64,000 bases of DNA from Manihot esculenta (Eukaryota; Streptophyta; Magnoliopsida; Malpighiales; Euphorbiaceae), in the NCBI RefSeq assembly GCF_001659605.2, contig NC_035170.2, positions 186,001-250,000 of the forward strand, in the 5' to 3' direction. Every line of letters starts with the position of its first letter. Position 1 is the stretch's first letter. Under the pieces are notes generated by a model, which saw only the letters and a list, made by a program, of their open reading frames with translations, was not told where the DNA came from and made no database searches. The position numbers were made by a program, and so were the translations under genes. Shown in pieces: positions 1 to 10,386 of this stretch.

Positions 1-660
1 TTTCGTTGACGGAGAGAAAAGATAAAAACGTTTTAATAGGTTTCTAAAAATATAGGAACTGATTTGTTAATAATGACAATACTCAGAAACTAAATTGTAA
101 ATCTCCCTTTTAATTTAATATTATTTCGTAAATTAAATTTTTAATAAATTTTTTATTTTTTATTAGTATCTAAAATTTAATTAAAATATTTTAATTTTAA
201 TTTAATTTAATTTTTATATTATTAAAAATAAAATATTATTATTTATAAATTAATTTGATTTTATTAATTAATTTGATTTTATTAATTTTTTAATAAAATT
301 AAATTAAATTAAAATAATTGAAATTTTTTAAAATAAAAATTAAATTAAATCGAAAGTAATAAAAAATTAATCAAATTTTTTGACTAATTTAATTTTATCA
401 ATTTTTCGATTTGAATCAAATAATAATTGTTTCTAATTGTTTTATCAATTTTTGGATTTGAATCAAATAATAATTGTTTCTAATTGTACTAAAAAAATAA
501 TTTTTTAATATCATTGAGGAAATATTTAAAAATAATTTAAAATTATTTTCATATAATAATATCAAAATAATAAAATATTTTTTAAAATTAATTTTTAATA
601 ATATCTAAAATAATTTTTTTTTAAATTTAATATCAAACCATCTTTACTTGTAGAAAAGAA
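1..660. repeat. AT-rich non-coding DNA with a 47-bp tandem duplication and a probable MITE relic
   Basis: No coding potential is seen. Positions 393-439 and 440-486 are near-identical 47-bp tandem copies. The stretch at about 120-420 follows the same order of AT-rich words as the inside of the hAT-type MITE at 9880-10350 (AAAATTTAATTAAAATATTT followed by TATATTATT-like runs), so it may be a decayed relative that has lost its GGTTCGG-rich ends. That relationship is inference from reading by eye. Confidence 0.45.
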
Positions 661-1090
661 GAGCATAATACCGTAACACTCGGTACTTTACTAAAATTTG
701 CTCTTTCCAAAATAGACTGAACATTTAGATAAAATTATCGTTAGTAGATATAATCTAACAAATCCTCATTACACCTATAAATGCGGGATCTCCTATCCAT
801 TAATCGATACCAGTTGAATTTTCAGAATATTCAATAATTAGCTTCATCTTCTTACAGTATAAAGCAATATTGTATAAAGTTTAAGATATGCATTTTTCCA
901 TACTCATTCTAAGCTAAAAAACAATTCATTACGTTCGTCCATTTTATCAACTTATTAGCTTTAGCATTGGAGTGGCTACGCATAGGTGCCAACCACCTCA
1001 CATTTTTCCTTTTGTAGATTGACTTATTATAGTTCAGCTCTATTTCCAGCCACATCATTTGGTTCCATTACCGTGATATCTATTAAATTC
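660..1090 (+). repeat. Remnant of a Tat-like 5' LTR (Tat-1), R/U5 part
   Basis: A TATA-like CTATAAATG lies near 774. The block at 965-1010 (GAGTGGCTAC, a CCACCTCACATTTTTCC run, then GTAGATTGACT) matches the end of Tat-type LTRs, and the same block occurs in the opposite orientation at 15125-15175 in Tat-2. The gag start lies just downstream at 1171. The left LTR boundary and the primer-binding site could not be identified, so the element is old or truncated on this side. Confidence 0.5.
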
Positions 1091-1170
1091 TTCCTATTCA
1101 TTTAGATTAAATTCGGTTCCTATTCATTTTTTCTTAAAAGATACATTTTTGTTTCCTCATTTTCTCTAAA

Positions 1171-1676
1171 ATGGCTGGCAATTCACGAGTTGCTACTAAA
1201 TCTGCTACCAACAAAGGGGTCATCATTTACTCCACCCCTAGCAATAGATAAAACACACATTCTATGGTCAATGAGGCAGACTTCAATAATCTAAATAATG
1301 AGCAAATGCTCTCGTATATTAAAAAGTTGCATGCAACTCTCAAGCAGTATAAGGCTCGAGAGGATACCTCATTCATGGCTCCTAGAATAAGGGAAGAGGC
1401 TTCCATCGAGACCCTAATGACTCGGACTGAACCGATCCAAACACAGTCCAAAAGGGAAGGCCAAGCTAGAGGATGAAAAGTCATTGGACGAGACTCCAAA
1501 AGATATCGATTGGAAGCCGGTCCGTGATGTGCAAAGGTACCAAAAGGAGTAGGAGGAAGACTATGGCCTAGACGATGATTTGCCCCTATCGAAGGAAATC
1601 CTTGAGAAACCTTTCCTACAAAATTCAAACTGTCAAGTTTAGATAAATACGACAGGATAACAAACCCCAGGAGCCA
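1171..1676 (+). pseudogene. gag: Tat-1 gag, N-terminal fragment (segment 1 of 4)
   Basis: Reading starts at ATG 1171 (MAGNSRVATKSATNKG), meets a stop at 1249-1251, and continues in the frame of ATG 1264 (MVNEADFNNLNNEQMLSYIK) to a stop at 1474-1476. Beyond that only frameshifted pieces remain (SSLDKYDRITNPRSH at the end). The coiled N-terminal region followed by a D-P-x-x-H-L start of the capsid-like domain is typical of gag in Tat-like Ty3/gypsy elements. The frame is cut at 1676 by a family P element and resumes at 9563 with HLVIFRIMM. Gag forms the cytoplasmic particle in intact elements; this copy is dead because of several stops and frameshifts. Family assignment rests on the conserved words in the later segments. 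Confidence 0.6.
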
Positions 1677-3940
1677 TGTAACGACCCGGAAATCCGACCC
1701 GTTACCGGCGCTAGGATCCAGATCGGCTTAAGGCCGCCGGGACCCGTAGCAAGCCTACATACCTCCTGTAAACCTGTGGAATCCCATACATAACAACATA
1801 TACATGATCTGTAAGAACATTTTCTTTTCTCTTATCCAAGCAAAACCTGTGCATGAACAAAATCATACATAAACCCCACACTGGAGTCCTCATCAAATAC
1901 TCCAATGGGGTATCATCATCATACATATCAGCTTGGATAATCATAGTCATTACTCATTAAACACTCTGTACATAATGGGGATTCACACACCTCTAGATCA
2001 AGCACTACTATAATCCTCAATACATCATCAAATCATTCATTACATTACATGTTCATACATACTTATTACATCATGTTCATGTCCACTACTATCTATTACA
2101 ACATACATGACTTGACTTCACTCTAGCCGACTTCTTGATCTATCCTGTACCTGCAACTCTGGGGATAAGGGGAGTGGGGTGAGCTACTAGAGCCCAGTGA
2201 GCAGAAACTAAAAAAAATATTTGTTTTAATTCCTCCATTTTTAGGTATATTATTATTCATTTAACTTTTTCTTTCTTTTTCTTGTTCATGCTTTCATGTA
2301 TGCGCCATAACACAAACATTTCACAACAAGGATGAACTTGTCACCATTTAGCCCCAATCTTTCTTACTTATACATGCCGGGGGCGTAGAGCCGTAGCAGG
2401 CACACCCGGACTTCCATAATCAGTCATAGTGCCAGGGGCGTAGAGCCGTAGCAGGCACACCTGGACTCACATAGGCTATCATGACATACAAGGGCTAATG
2501 GATCATTCAACATTCATCCACATCAACAACAAAGTATGCAATGCAACATATTCGTGAATTCTAGTGCAAACAACCTAATATTGCATGGCATAATGATGCA
2601 TGGGCAATGCTTTATGATTCATTCATTTATTCATTTATTTTAAAGCTTAAGAGGTTGTTCCACTCACATGGTAACTGTAGCTTTAGCAACGAACTCTGAA
2701 CGACTATCTCACAACCGGGGGTCTCGGTTCCTCGGGTCCGAACCTACACAGGTGGACTCAAATGAGGCACCAAACATACATGAACATGACTCTAAAATAC
2801 TCCCCAAAAACCCCCTAAAACATCTTGAAAACATCACATGAAACATGCAAGAAATGGCTGAACAGGGCACTTTCGGCGGCACCTTCGGCGGCCGAAAGTC
2901 CTGGACAGAGACGAAACTCAGGTAGGTTCGGCGGCACCTTCGGCGGCCGAAAGTGCCAGACAGAGACGAAAGTCTCTTTTCGGGGGCAACTTCGGCAGCC
3001 GAAAGGCCTGCCTCCCCAGCCATGTTCGGCGGCCGAAAGTACCTTCGGCTGCCGAACCTGGTTTCTGCCAAAGGGCAGAAACTTGGCTCCCTTAGCACAT
3101 TTCGCCTCCAAACCTTCCAAACATGCATATTGTTCAACCAAAGCATGCATACAAGTTCCTAGGGGCCTCAAACATGCATATACCCCATCTACAACATTTC
3201 AATCACACACAATCAAGCTACATTGTTCAAAAAGTCATCAAAACCCATAGGTTTAACATATACCCTAACATGCATTCTACCCTTTAAAACTTCATAAAAC
3301 TTGTTTAAATCATACATTGAGCTTAAGATCGGCTCTTACCTCTTGAAGATCGAGGGTTGAGGAGATCTAAACTTGGAGATGGGGGAAGTTCCAACTTTTG
3401 GTCTCCAAGCTCCAAAACTCGTTCTAAGCTCCAAGATCTTCAAAAATAAAGTTATAAACTTGTAAAGATCAGGGAAAAATGAAGGAAAAACTCAAGATTT
3501 GGGGAAGGATGGCGGAATGCTCACCTTGGCCGAAGTGGGGAGAAAAAGCTCGCCCATTTTCGGCTAAGGGACCCTTTTATAGTGGCTGGCCAGACCACGT
3601 TCGGGGGCCGAATGTGCCTCCGCATTCATGCAAATGTTCGGCGGCCGAACATGAGGTTCGGCGGCCGAACCTTGACTTCCCTCACTCATGCTTTCGGGGG
3701 CCTAACGTGCCTCCAAAACGCATGCATGTTCGGCGGCCGAACTTCAGAGTTCGGCGGCCGAACCTGGGTTTTCCTCCAAAGATTTTTCATGCCAAAACTC
3801 ATTTAATTTCTTACTTAAAAACATGAAATACTTGAAAACATTTCATAAAATCATAGTTTTACCCTTCTAGAGGTTTTCCGACATCCGAGGTCCCGCCGGA
3901 CGGTAGGGATTCCGATACCGGAGTCTAGTCGGGTATTACA
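1677..3940 (-). repeat. 3' LTR of the family P element (left end in window)
   Basis: Begins TGTAACGACC and ends GGGTATTACA on the plus strand, the reverse of the family consensus. Contains a TATA box (CTATAAAAGG on the minus strand) near 3570-3580 and seven perfect copies of TTCGGCGGCCGAA: three at about 2898-3040 and four at about 3633-3765. The two tandem units at about 2375-2465 (GGGGCGTAGAGCCGTAGCAG) are the LTR minisatellite. Apparent ORFs here are by-products of the palindromes. Confidence 0.93.
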
Positions 3941-3953
3941 TTCTCCCCCCCTT
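3941..3953 (-). promoter_or_regulatory. Polypurine tract of the family P element
   Basis: AAGGGGGGGAGAA on the minus strand, directly abutting the 3' LTR. This is the usual plus-strand DNA primer of LTR retrotransposons. The identical 13-mer adjoins the 3' LTR of the sister element at 45963. Confidence 0.9.
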
Positions 3954-4071
3954 AAGAACATTCGTCCCCGAATGTTCCTCAACTAACATACAAAGCATGG
4001 CATCAATCATAGCATACAACATGGCATACAATATCTCATACATGCAACACATAGAACCACTAACACTCACC

Positions 4072-4521
4072 TCAAAACAGATGGGGGTATTGCTGGAGCA
4101 TGGACTCCCGTGTCTCCCAGGTGCATTCCTCTAAGTTGTGGTGGTTCCAAAGGACCTTTACCATCGGGATTTCCTTGTTCCTCAGCTTTCTGATCTGAGT
4201 GTCTAGGATCTGCACTGGCTGTTCTACATAGGTGAGATCCTCATGGATCTCCATATCAGGCTCACTAAGAACCTTGCTCGGATCTGACACATACTTTCGT
4301 AACAGAGAAACATGGAAAACCGGATGGATTCTCTCCATCGAAGCAGGCAAGTCTAGCTTGTACGACACATTACCGACCCTCTGAAGCACCTCGAAAGGAC
4401 CGATGTACCGTGGAGCTAACTTACCCTTCTTCCCGAACCGAACCACTCCTTTCATAGGAGACACCTTGAGCAAAACCAAATCCCCCTCCTGAAACTCTAG
4501 CTGTCTTCGGTACATCTTCAT
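4072..4521 (-). pseudogene. pol: Pol C-terminus: end of integrase plus chromodomain
   Basis: The minus-strand frame holds the integrase C-terminal domain ([31 protein letters not shown]) and a chromodomain-like tail ([29 protein letters not shown], ending QYPHLF). These are hallmarks of chromoviruses of the Tekay/Del type, where the tail is thought to steer integration into heterochromatin. The match to the C-terminus of the 1186-residue ORF at 42307-45867 is nearly complete. It sits in a different frame from the upstream gag-RT ORF because of the deletion junction near 4510-4520, so it has no start of its own and would not be translated normally. Confidence 0.85.
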
Positions 4522-7015
4522 TCCTTATCCTCAACTGATGGTACCCTGATCTCAGATCTATTTTGGAGAAACAACCCGCTCCTGCTAGCTGGTCGAATAG
4601 ATCGTCGATCCTCGGCAAAGGGTACTTGTTCTTGGTAGTGACCTTGTTCAACTGTCTGTAGTCGATACAAAGTCTAAGGGATCCATCCTTCTTCCTCACA
4701 AACAAAACCGGAGCACCCCAAGGTGAAGTACTCGGTCGGATGAAACCCTTATCTACCAGCTCTTGCAACTGTTCCTTCAGTTCTTTCAATTCAGCTGGTG
4801 CCATCCTGTAGGGAGGGATAGAGATCGGTCTGGTACCAGGCATTAACTCAATCTCGAACTCTATCTCCCTAGCAGGTGGTAACCCTGGCAGCTCGTCTGG
4901 GAAAACATCTAAGAACTCACTCACCACAGGCACTGAGGCGGGCTCTCTGACATGACTATCTAACTCCCTCACATGAGCTAGAAACCCCTGACATCCCCTC
5001 CTAAGCAACCTACGAGCCTGAAGAGCTGAGATCAGACCTCTAGGTGTACCCCTCTTGTCTCCTCTGAAGACGACCTCTGACCCATCCTGATCTCTGAATC
5101 TGACTACCTTGTCTCTACAGTCCAAGGTAGCACCATGGGTCGATAACCAATCCATCCCTAGAATGACGTCAAAATCTGTCAAATCTAGAACCACAAGGTC
5201 GGCGGAAAGGCATCTCCCCTCTATGAAAACTGGACTACATTGGCAGACTGCCTCTGCCACTGACGGGTCACACTTGGGTCCACTGACCCATAGGGGACAC
5301 TCTAACCCAGAGACCATCAATCCTACCCTCTCCACGACTCTCGGAGCAATAAAAGAATGAGATGCACCCGGGTCCATTAAGGCATACACATCAGAACAAC
5401 CAATGATGAGATTACCTGCCACCACGGTGTTGGATGTGTTGGCCTCCTGCTGAGTCATAGTGAAGATCCGTGCCGGAGCTGATGGACCTTCACCTCTGTA
5501 TCCTGCTGATGAAGAGGCTGACCCTCTCTCTCTGCCTCTGCCACTGGCCTGTGTTGCGGCTGGAGCTACTGGCTGCACCACACTGCCGGAGGTTGTCTGC
5601 TGAGACGGTGCTGTAAAGGCTCCTCTAGGACAGTCTCGAGCCAAATGACCCGCCTGTCCGCATCTGAAACATGTGTTTGTCCCTGCCAAACATACTCCCT
5701 TGTGTGGTCTCCCACATCTCATACATGCTGTAACCTCTGCGCCAGAGCTTGAGCCACTGCCTAAACCCAGACCTGACTTGATCTTGTTCCAGAACTTATT
5801 CTTCTTAGATTTTCTGTGGCCTCTGTCCCACTTTTTACTGCCTGCAACTGCTGCACTTAGAGAAGAAGAGTCTACCCTTTCCCCACCTGGGGTCTTGGAA
5901 CCAGAAGACTGTGCCACTGACTGTTTTACCTTCCCCTCAACGATAGCACTAGCCTCCATTCTCCTAGCCATATCCACTATGGCATGGAAACTCTCTCTCT
6001 CTGCTGACTGTACCAAAGAGGAATACCTGGAGTGCAGCCTCATAATATATCTCCTTGACTTCTTTTGATCTGTGTCCAAATTCAGCCCAGCATATGGCAA
6101 CAACTCCAGGAACCTGTCTGTGTACTCATCTATACTCATGTCATCAGTTTGCCTCAACTGCTCGAATTCTATCATCTTCAATTCCCTTGAACTATCAGGG
6201 AAAGCCCACCCTGCAAACTCGTTTGTAAACTCTTCCCAATTCATGCTGTCCACTCTCGGGTTCACATAATTCTTGAACCACTCCCGTGCCTTCTTGCACT
6301 TAAACGTGAACCCGGCCATCTGAATGGCTCTACTGTCATCAGCCCCTATCTCATCTGTAATTGCCTTGACCCGCTCCAAATACACGAACGGATCATCACC
6401 GGTTTCAAACTGGGGAGCACCCAGCTTCATATAATCGGTCATCTTGACCTTGCTCCCTCCAGATGAGGTAGGTTTGGGTACTTGTGTTTCCGGGACAGTA
6501 GATACTGGTGGTGGTGGAGGTACAACATCCCCTGGGGTAGGGTTTGCTGTACTGGTATAGGGAGGTGGAGGTGGGTACATGGGGTACTGAGAGTATGGTG
6601 GGTAGTAAGGTGGGTATGGCATATGTGGAGGATAAGGGCTAAAACTGGGGTAATCCGATGTACCTCCCATCGAATACCCTGGATGGTGTGAATAGGGTGG
6701 GTAGTGTTGTGGCTGGACATAACTCGAGGCCTGAGTGCCTCCTTCTGATTCTCCCATGCCCTCTTCCGGCATGCTCACACCGAGACTGCCATCCCTCCTC
6801 TGATCTACTTCCATATCCTCAGACATTCCTCCCTGCACTGTTCCCCTTACTGATCTGCTTCTACCCAGATCCAAAGACCTTCTAGGGTCTCTAGCTACTC
6901 TGTCTCTGTTGGACCTACTGGACATTGCCCTAGGCAATGCTGGAGGACGGGCATCAGTGCCCTCGTCCTGAGGTGGCACTCCAGTCAATCGTGCAGATCG
7001 ACGAGTTCCTCTCAT
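4421..7015 (-). CDS. gag-pol: Gag-protease-partial RT polyprotein, truncated by internal deletion
   Basis: I take ATG 7015 ([12 protein letters not shown]) as the start because the same start opens the gag frames at 42307, 59575 and 62106; the open frame itself extends up to 7084. The order is a basic N-terminus, a Pro/Tyr-rich segment (about 6500-6720), the capsid-like domain (about 5950-6450, with [20 protein letters not shown]), a CCHC zinc knuckle ([14 protein letters not shown], near 5650), an aspartic protease motif D-P-G-A-S (near 5375), and the start of RT ([17 protein letters not shown] to [11 protein letters not shown], about 4540-4720). At about 4515 the RT reading is fused out of frame to the integrase C-terminal coding region, giving a nonsense tail that ends at 4421. 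The lost part covers the RT catalytic motif, RNase H and the integrase core. Gag and protease look intact, so a capsid-donor role is possible; that is inference. Confidence 0.88.
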   Translation of the reverse strand: MRGTRRSARLTGVPPQDEGTDARPPALPRAMSSRSNRDRVARDPRRSLDLGRSRSVRGTVQGGMSEDMEVDQRRDGSLGVSMPEEGMGESEGGTQASSYVQPQHYPPYSHHPGYSMGGTSDYPSFSPYPPHMPYPPYYPPYSQYPMYPPPPPYTSTANPTPGDVVPPPPPVSTVPETQVPKPTSSGGSKVKMTDYMKLGAPQFETGDDPFVYLERVKAITDEIGADDSRAIQMAGFTFKCKKAREWFKNYVNPRVDSMNWEEFTNEFAGWAFPDSSRELKMIEFEQLRQTDDMSIDEYTDRFLELLPYAGLNLDTDQKKSRRYIMRLHSRYSSLVQSAERESFHAIVDMARRMEASAIVEGKVKQSVAQSSGSKTPGGERVDSSSLSAAVAGSKKWDRGHRKSKKNKFWNKIKSGLGLGSGSSSGAEVTACMRCGRPHKGVCLAGTNTCFRCGQAGHLARDCPRGAFTAPSQQTTSGSVVQPVAPAATQASGRGRERGSASSSAGYRGEGPSAPARIFTMTQQEANTSNTVVAGNLIIGCSDVYALMDPGASHSFIAPRVVERVGLMVSGLECPLWVSGPKCDPSVAEAVCQCSPVFIEGRCLSADLVVLDLTDFDVILGMDWLSTHGATLDCRDKVVRFRDQDGSEVVFRGDKRGTPRGLISALQARRLLRRGCQGFLAHVRELDSHVREPASVPVVSEFLDVFPDELPGLPPAREIEFEIELMPGTRPISIPPYRMAPAELKELKEQLQELVDKGFIRPSTSPWGAPVLFVRKKDGSLRLCIDYRQLNKVTTKNKYPLPRIDDLFDQLAGAGCFSKIDLRSGYHQLRIRNEDVPKTARVSGGGFGFAQGVSYERSGSVREEG

Positions 7016-7283
7016 TCTATCTTCTGAAAAACAGCACATAGCACAAGCAATCATTAGCATCATATGGTTCATGTGGGCACACATGAACCCTCATCACATT
7101 CATAGCATCACATCATAGCATCACATCATAGCATTTATGCACATGCATATCATCATGGCATATCACATCATCATATAGACAGGACTCTACATCCTATCCT
7201 AGTGGACATGATTTTCCTAGTGTGCTTGACCTTCTAGAACATCTATGAGCCCGACACTTTAGGTCCGACCATATGAACCTAGG

Positions 7284-7295
7284 GCTCTGATACCA
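7284..7295 (-). promoter_or_regulatory. Primer-binding site for initiator tRNA-Met
   Basis: TGGTATCAGAGC on the minus strand, three bases from the 5' LTR. It is complementary to the 3' end of plant initiator tRNA-Met, the usual primer of chromoviruses. About 270 bp of leader separates it from gag. Confidence 0.93.
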
Positions 7296-7298
7296 CTC

Positions 7299-9562
7299 TG
7301 TAACGACCCGGAAATCCGACCCGTTACCGGCGCTAGGATCCAGATCGGCTTAAGGCCGCCGGGACCCGTAGCAAGCCTACATACCTCCTGTAAACCTGTG
7401 GAATCCCATACATAACAACATATACATGATCTGTAAGAACATTTTCTTTTCTCTTATCCAAGCAAAACCTGTGCATGCACAAAATCATACATAAACCCCA
7501 CACTGGAGTCCTCATCAAATACTCCAATGGGGTATCATCATCATACATATCAGCTTGGATAATCATAGTCATTACTCATTAAACACTCTGTACATAATGG
7601 GGATTCACACACCTCTAGATCAAGCACTACTATAATCCTCAATACATCATCAAATCATTCATTACATTACATGTTCATACATACTTATTACATCATGTTC
7701 ATGTCCACTACTATCTATTACAACATACATGACTTGACTTCACTCTAGCCGACTTCTTGATCTATCCTGTACCTGCAACTCTGGGGATAAGGGGAGTGGG
7801 GTGAGCTACTAGAGCCCAGTGAGCAGAAACTAAAAAAAATATTTGTTTTAATTCCTCCATTTTTAGGTATATTATTATTCATTTAACTTTTTCTTTCTTT
7901 TTCTTGTTCATGCTTTCATGTATGCGCCATAACACAAACATTTCACAACAAGGATGAACTTGTCACCATTTAGCCCCAATCTTTCTTACTTATACATGCC
8001 GGGGGCGTAGAGCCGTAGCAGGCACACCCGGACTTCCATAATCAGTCATAGTGCCAGGGGCGTAGAGCCGTAGCAGGCACACCTGGACTCACATAGGCTA
8101 TCATGACATACAAGGGCTAATGGATCATTCAACATTCATCCACATCAACAACAAAGTATGCAATGCAACATATTCGTGAATTCTAGTGCAAACAACCTAA
8201 TATTGCATGGCATAATGATGCATGGGCAATGCTTTATGATTCATTCATTTATTCATTTATTTTAAAGCTTAAGAGGTTGTTCCACTCACATGGTAACTGT
8301 AGCTTTAGCAACGAACTCTGAACGACTATCTCACAACCGGGGGTCTCGGTTCCTCGGGTCCGAACCTACACAGGTGGACTCAAATGAGGCACCAAACATA
8401 CATGAACATGACTCTAAAATACTCCCCAAAAACCCCCTAAAACATCCTGAAAACATCACATGAAACATGCAAGAAATGGCTGAACAGGGCACTTTCGGCG
8501 GCACCTTCGGCGGCCGAAAGTCCTGGACAGAGACGAAACTCAGGTAGGTTCGGCGGCACCTTCGGCGGCCGAAAGTGCCAGACAGAGACGAAAGTCTCTT
8601 TTCGGGGGCAACTTCGGCAGCCGAAAGGCCTGCCTCCCCAGCCATGTTCGGCGGCCGAAAGTACCTTCGGCTGCCGAACCTGGTTTCTGCCAAAGGGCAG
8701 AAACTTGGCTCCCTTAGCACATTTCGCCTCCAAACCTTCCAAACATGCATATTGTTCAACCAAAGCATGCATACAAGTTCCTAGGGGCCTCAAACATGCA
8801 TATACCCCATCTACAACATTTCAATCACACACAATCAAGCTACATTGTTCAAAAAGTCATCAAAACCCATAGGTTTAACATATACCCTAACATGCATTCT
8901 ACCCTTTAAAACTTCATAAAACTTGTTTAAATCATACATTGAGCTTAAGATCGGCTCTTACCTCTTGAAGATCGAGGGTTGAGGAGATCTAAACTTGGAG
9001 ATGGGGGAAGTTCCAACTTTTGGTCTCCAAGCTCCAAAACTCGTTCTAAGCTCCAAGATCTTCAAAAACAAAGTTATAAACTTGTAAAGATCAGGGAAAA
9101 AGGAAGGAAAAACTCAAGATTTGGGGAAGGATGGCGGAATGCTCACCTTGGCCGAAGTGGAGAGAAAAAGCTCGCCCATTTTCGGCTAAGGGACCCTTTT
9201 ATAGTGGCTGGCCAGACCACGTTCGGGGGCCGAATGTGCCTCCGCATTCATGCAAATGTTCGGCGGCCGAACATGAGGTTCGGCGGCCGAACCTTGACTT
9301 CCCTCACTCATGCTTTCGGGGGCCTAACGTGCCTCCAAAACGCATGCATGTTCGGCGGCCGAACTTCAGAGTTCGGCGGCCGAACCTGGGTTTTCCTCCA
9401 AAGATTTTTCATGCCAAAACTCATTTAATTTCTTACTTAAAAACATGAAATACTTGAAAACATTTCATAAAATCATAGTTTTACCCTTCTAGAGGTTTTC
9501 CGACATCCGAGGTCCCACCGGACGGTAGGGATTCCGATACCGGAGTCTAGTCGGGTATTACA
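7299..9562 (-). repeat. 5' LTR of the family P element (right end in window)
   Basis: 2264 bp, same length as its partner. It carries the promoter that would drive gag-pol leftwards: TATA box near 9190-9205 (CTATAAAAGG on the minus strand) with four perfect TTCGGCGGCCGAA palindromes just upstream (about 9255-9385) and three more downstream at about 8519-8660. Confidence 0.93.
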
Positions 9563-9879
9563 AGCCACCTGGTGATCTTCAGAATAATGATGTAGCTTTA
9601 GGACATTAATGATTTTATATTGTGCTGAGTGATTCCGACCACACTCACAGGTTTGACTCAGAAATAGTACCAACATCTGAGCCCAGGTTCTATTCAAAAT
9701 TTTACTCTGTTTGCTATGATGTTTAAATCTAGATTTATCACCTACATACCTCCTAAAAAGCTCTCCTTCAACTTGCAAAATCCACCAAGGAGAATATGAG
9801 TCTTTAAGGAGTTTCATCTCACGTTTTAATACTGAAGTGATACAAGTAGAAGAGCTAAATTATGAAATAGCGTGCCAGG
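9563..9879 (+). pseudogene. gag: Tat-1 gag, capsid-like fragment (segment 2 of 4)
   Basis: Continues the gag reading cut at 1676. Recognisable words across stops are VIPTTLTGLTQK, LSPGSIQNFT, MMFKSRFITYIPPKK and, near the end, VEELNYEIA-like text. They match the conserved F-P-x-T-L-x-G-P-A, S-F-x-x-L-x-x-x-F-x-x-x-F capsid motifs of Tat-type gag. Several in-frame stops and frameshifts show it is long dead. It is cut at 9879 by a hAT-type MITE. Confidence 0.65.
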
Positions 9880-10350
9880 TAGGGGTGAGCATTCGGTCGG
9901 TTCGGTTTAAAACCGAACCGAACCAAATAAACCAAAAATCAAAATTTTAGTATTTATGAAAACCGAACCGAATCAATTTTGGTCAGAAATCGAATCGAAC
10001 CGAACCAGTCTGATTCGGCTCAATTCGGTTTGGTTTGATGGATTTCAATTTTAATAATTTTTTTATTTTTTACACTTTATTTTTAATATTTTAAAATTTA
10101 ATTAAAATATTTTAATCTTAATATAATTTAATTTCTCTATATTATTGAAAATAATATATTATTATTACTAATCGGTTCGGTTTGATTTTTTCGATTTTTT
10201 TCTTATCAAAACCGAACTGAACCGAAATAACTAAAATTTTTGAAATTAAAAATCGAATCGAACCTAATTGAATAAAAAACCGAACTGAATTTTGAAATTA
10301 ATTCGGTTCGATCGATTTTTTCGATTTGAACCGAACACTGCTCACCCCTA
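9880..10350. mobile_element. hAT-type MITE, 471 bp, with 8-bp target duplication
   Basis: Starts TAGGGGTGAGCA and ends TGCTCACCCCTA, a 12-bp perfect terminal inverted repeat, followed inward by GGTTCGG/CCGAACC-rich subterminal repeats. The direct repeat GTGCCAGG flanks it (9872-9879 and 10351-10358). Eight-base duplications and this terminal sequence fit hAT-derived non-autonomous elements. The interior is AT-rich and non-coding. Removing it with one duplication rejoins the gag reading (IACQALKKE). Confidence 0.9.
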
Positions 10351-10386
10351 GTGCCAGGCATTGAAAAAGGAAACTCGCAATATCAA
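10351..10386 (+). pseudogene. gag: Tat-1 gag, short fragment (segment 3 of 4)
   Basis: Thirty-six bases between the MITE and the solo LTR. They read as CQALKKETRNI-like gag text once neighbouring insertions are removed, and connect segment 2 to FKFMDSLIKNPGTTYQQL in segment 4. Confidence 0.55.

Larger units (their letters stand above)
1677..9562 (-). mobile_element. Family P (Tekay/Del-type chromovirus) LTR retrotransposon, full-ended, internally deleted
   Basis: Two 2264-bp LTRs (1677-3940 and 7299-9562) flank an internal region with primer-binding site, gag-protease-partial RT and a C-terminal pol fragment, all on the minus strand. The 5-bp target duplication AGCCA is present at 1672-1676 and 9563-9567, so this is a genuine single insertion into Tat-1 gag. 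Comparing the LTRs by eye I found six substitutions and no indel (about 0.27 percent), so it is young. The internal region has lost roughly 2 kb of pol relative to the element at 39880, so it could move only with RT, RNase H and integrase supplied by another copy. Confidence 0.95.

Noticed and set aside
1711..1950. 79-residue frame repeated at 7333-7572
   Set aside because: It is LTR sequence duplicated with the LTR pair; no domain and no selection expected.
2709..3250. Overlapping ORFs on both strands rich in FGGR, RPPK, SAAE and QRR repeats (also at 3479-3826, 8331-9448, 22322-23283, 25194-26170, 28163-28408, 29951-31176, 34482-35520, 40533-41015, 46660-47142, 55883-58289, 63339-63698)
   Set aside because: They arise because the TTCGGCCGCCGAA palindrome array is open in several frames. 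They overlap one another, change with copy number and lie inside LTRs.
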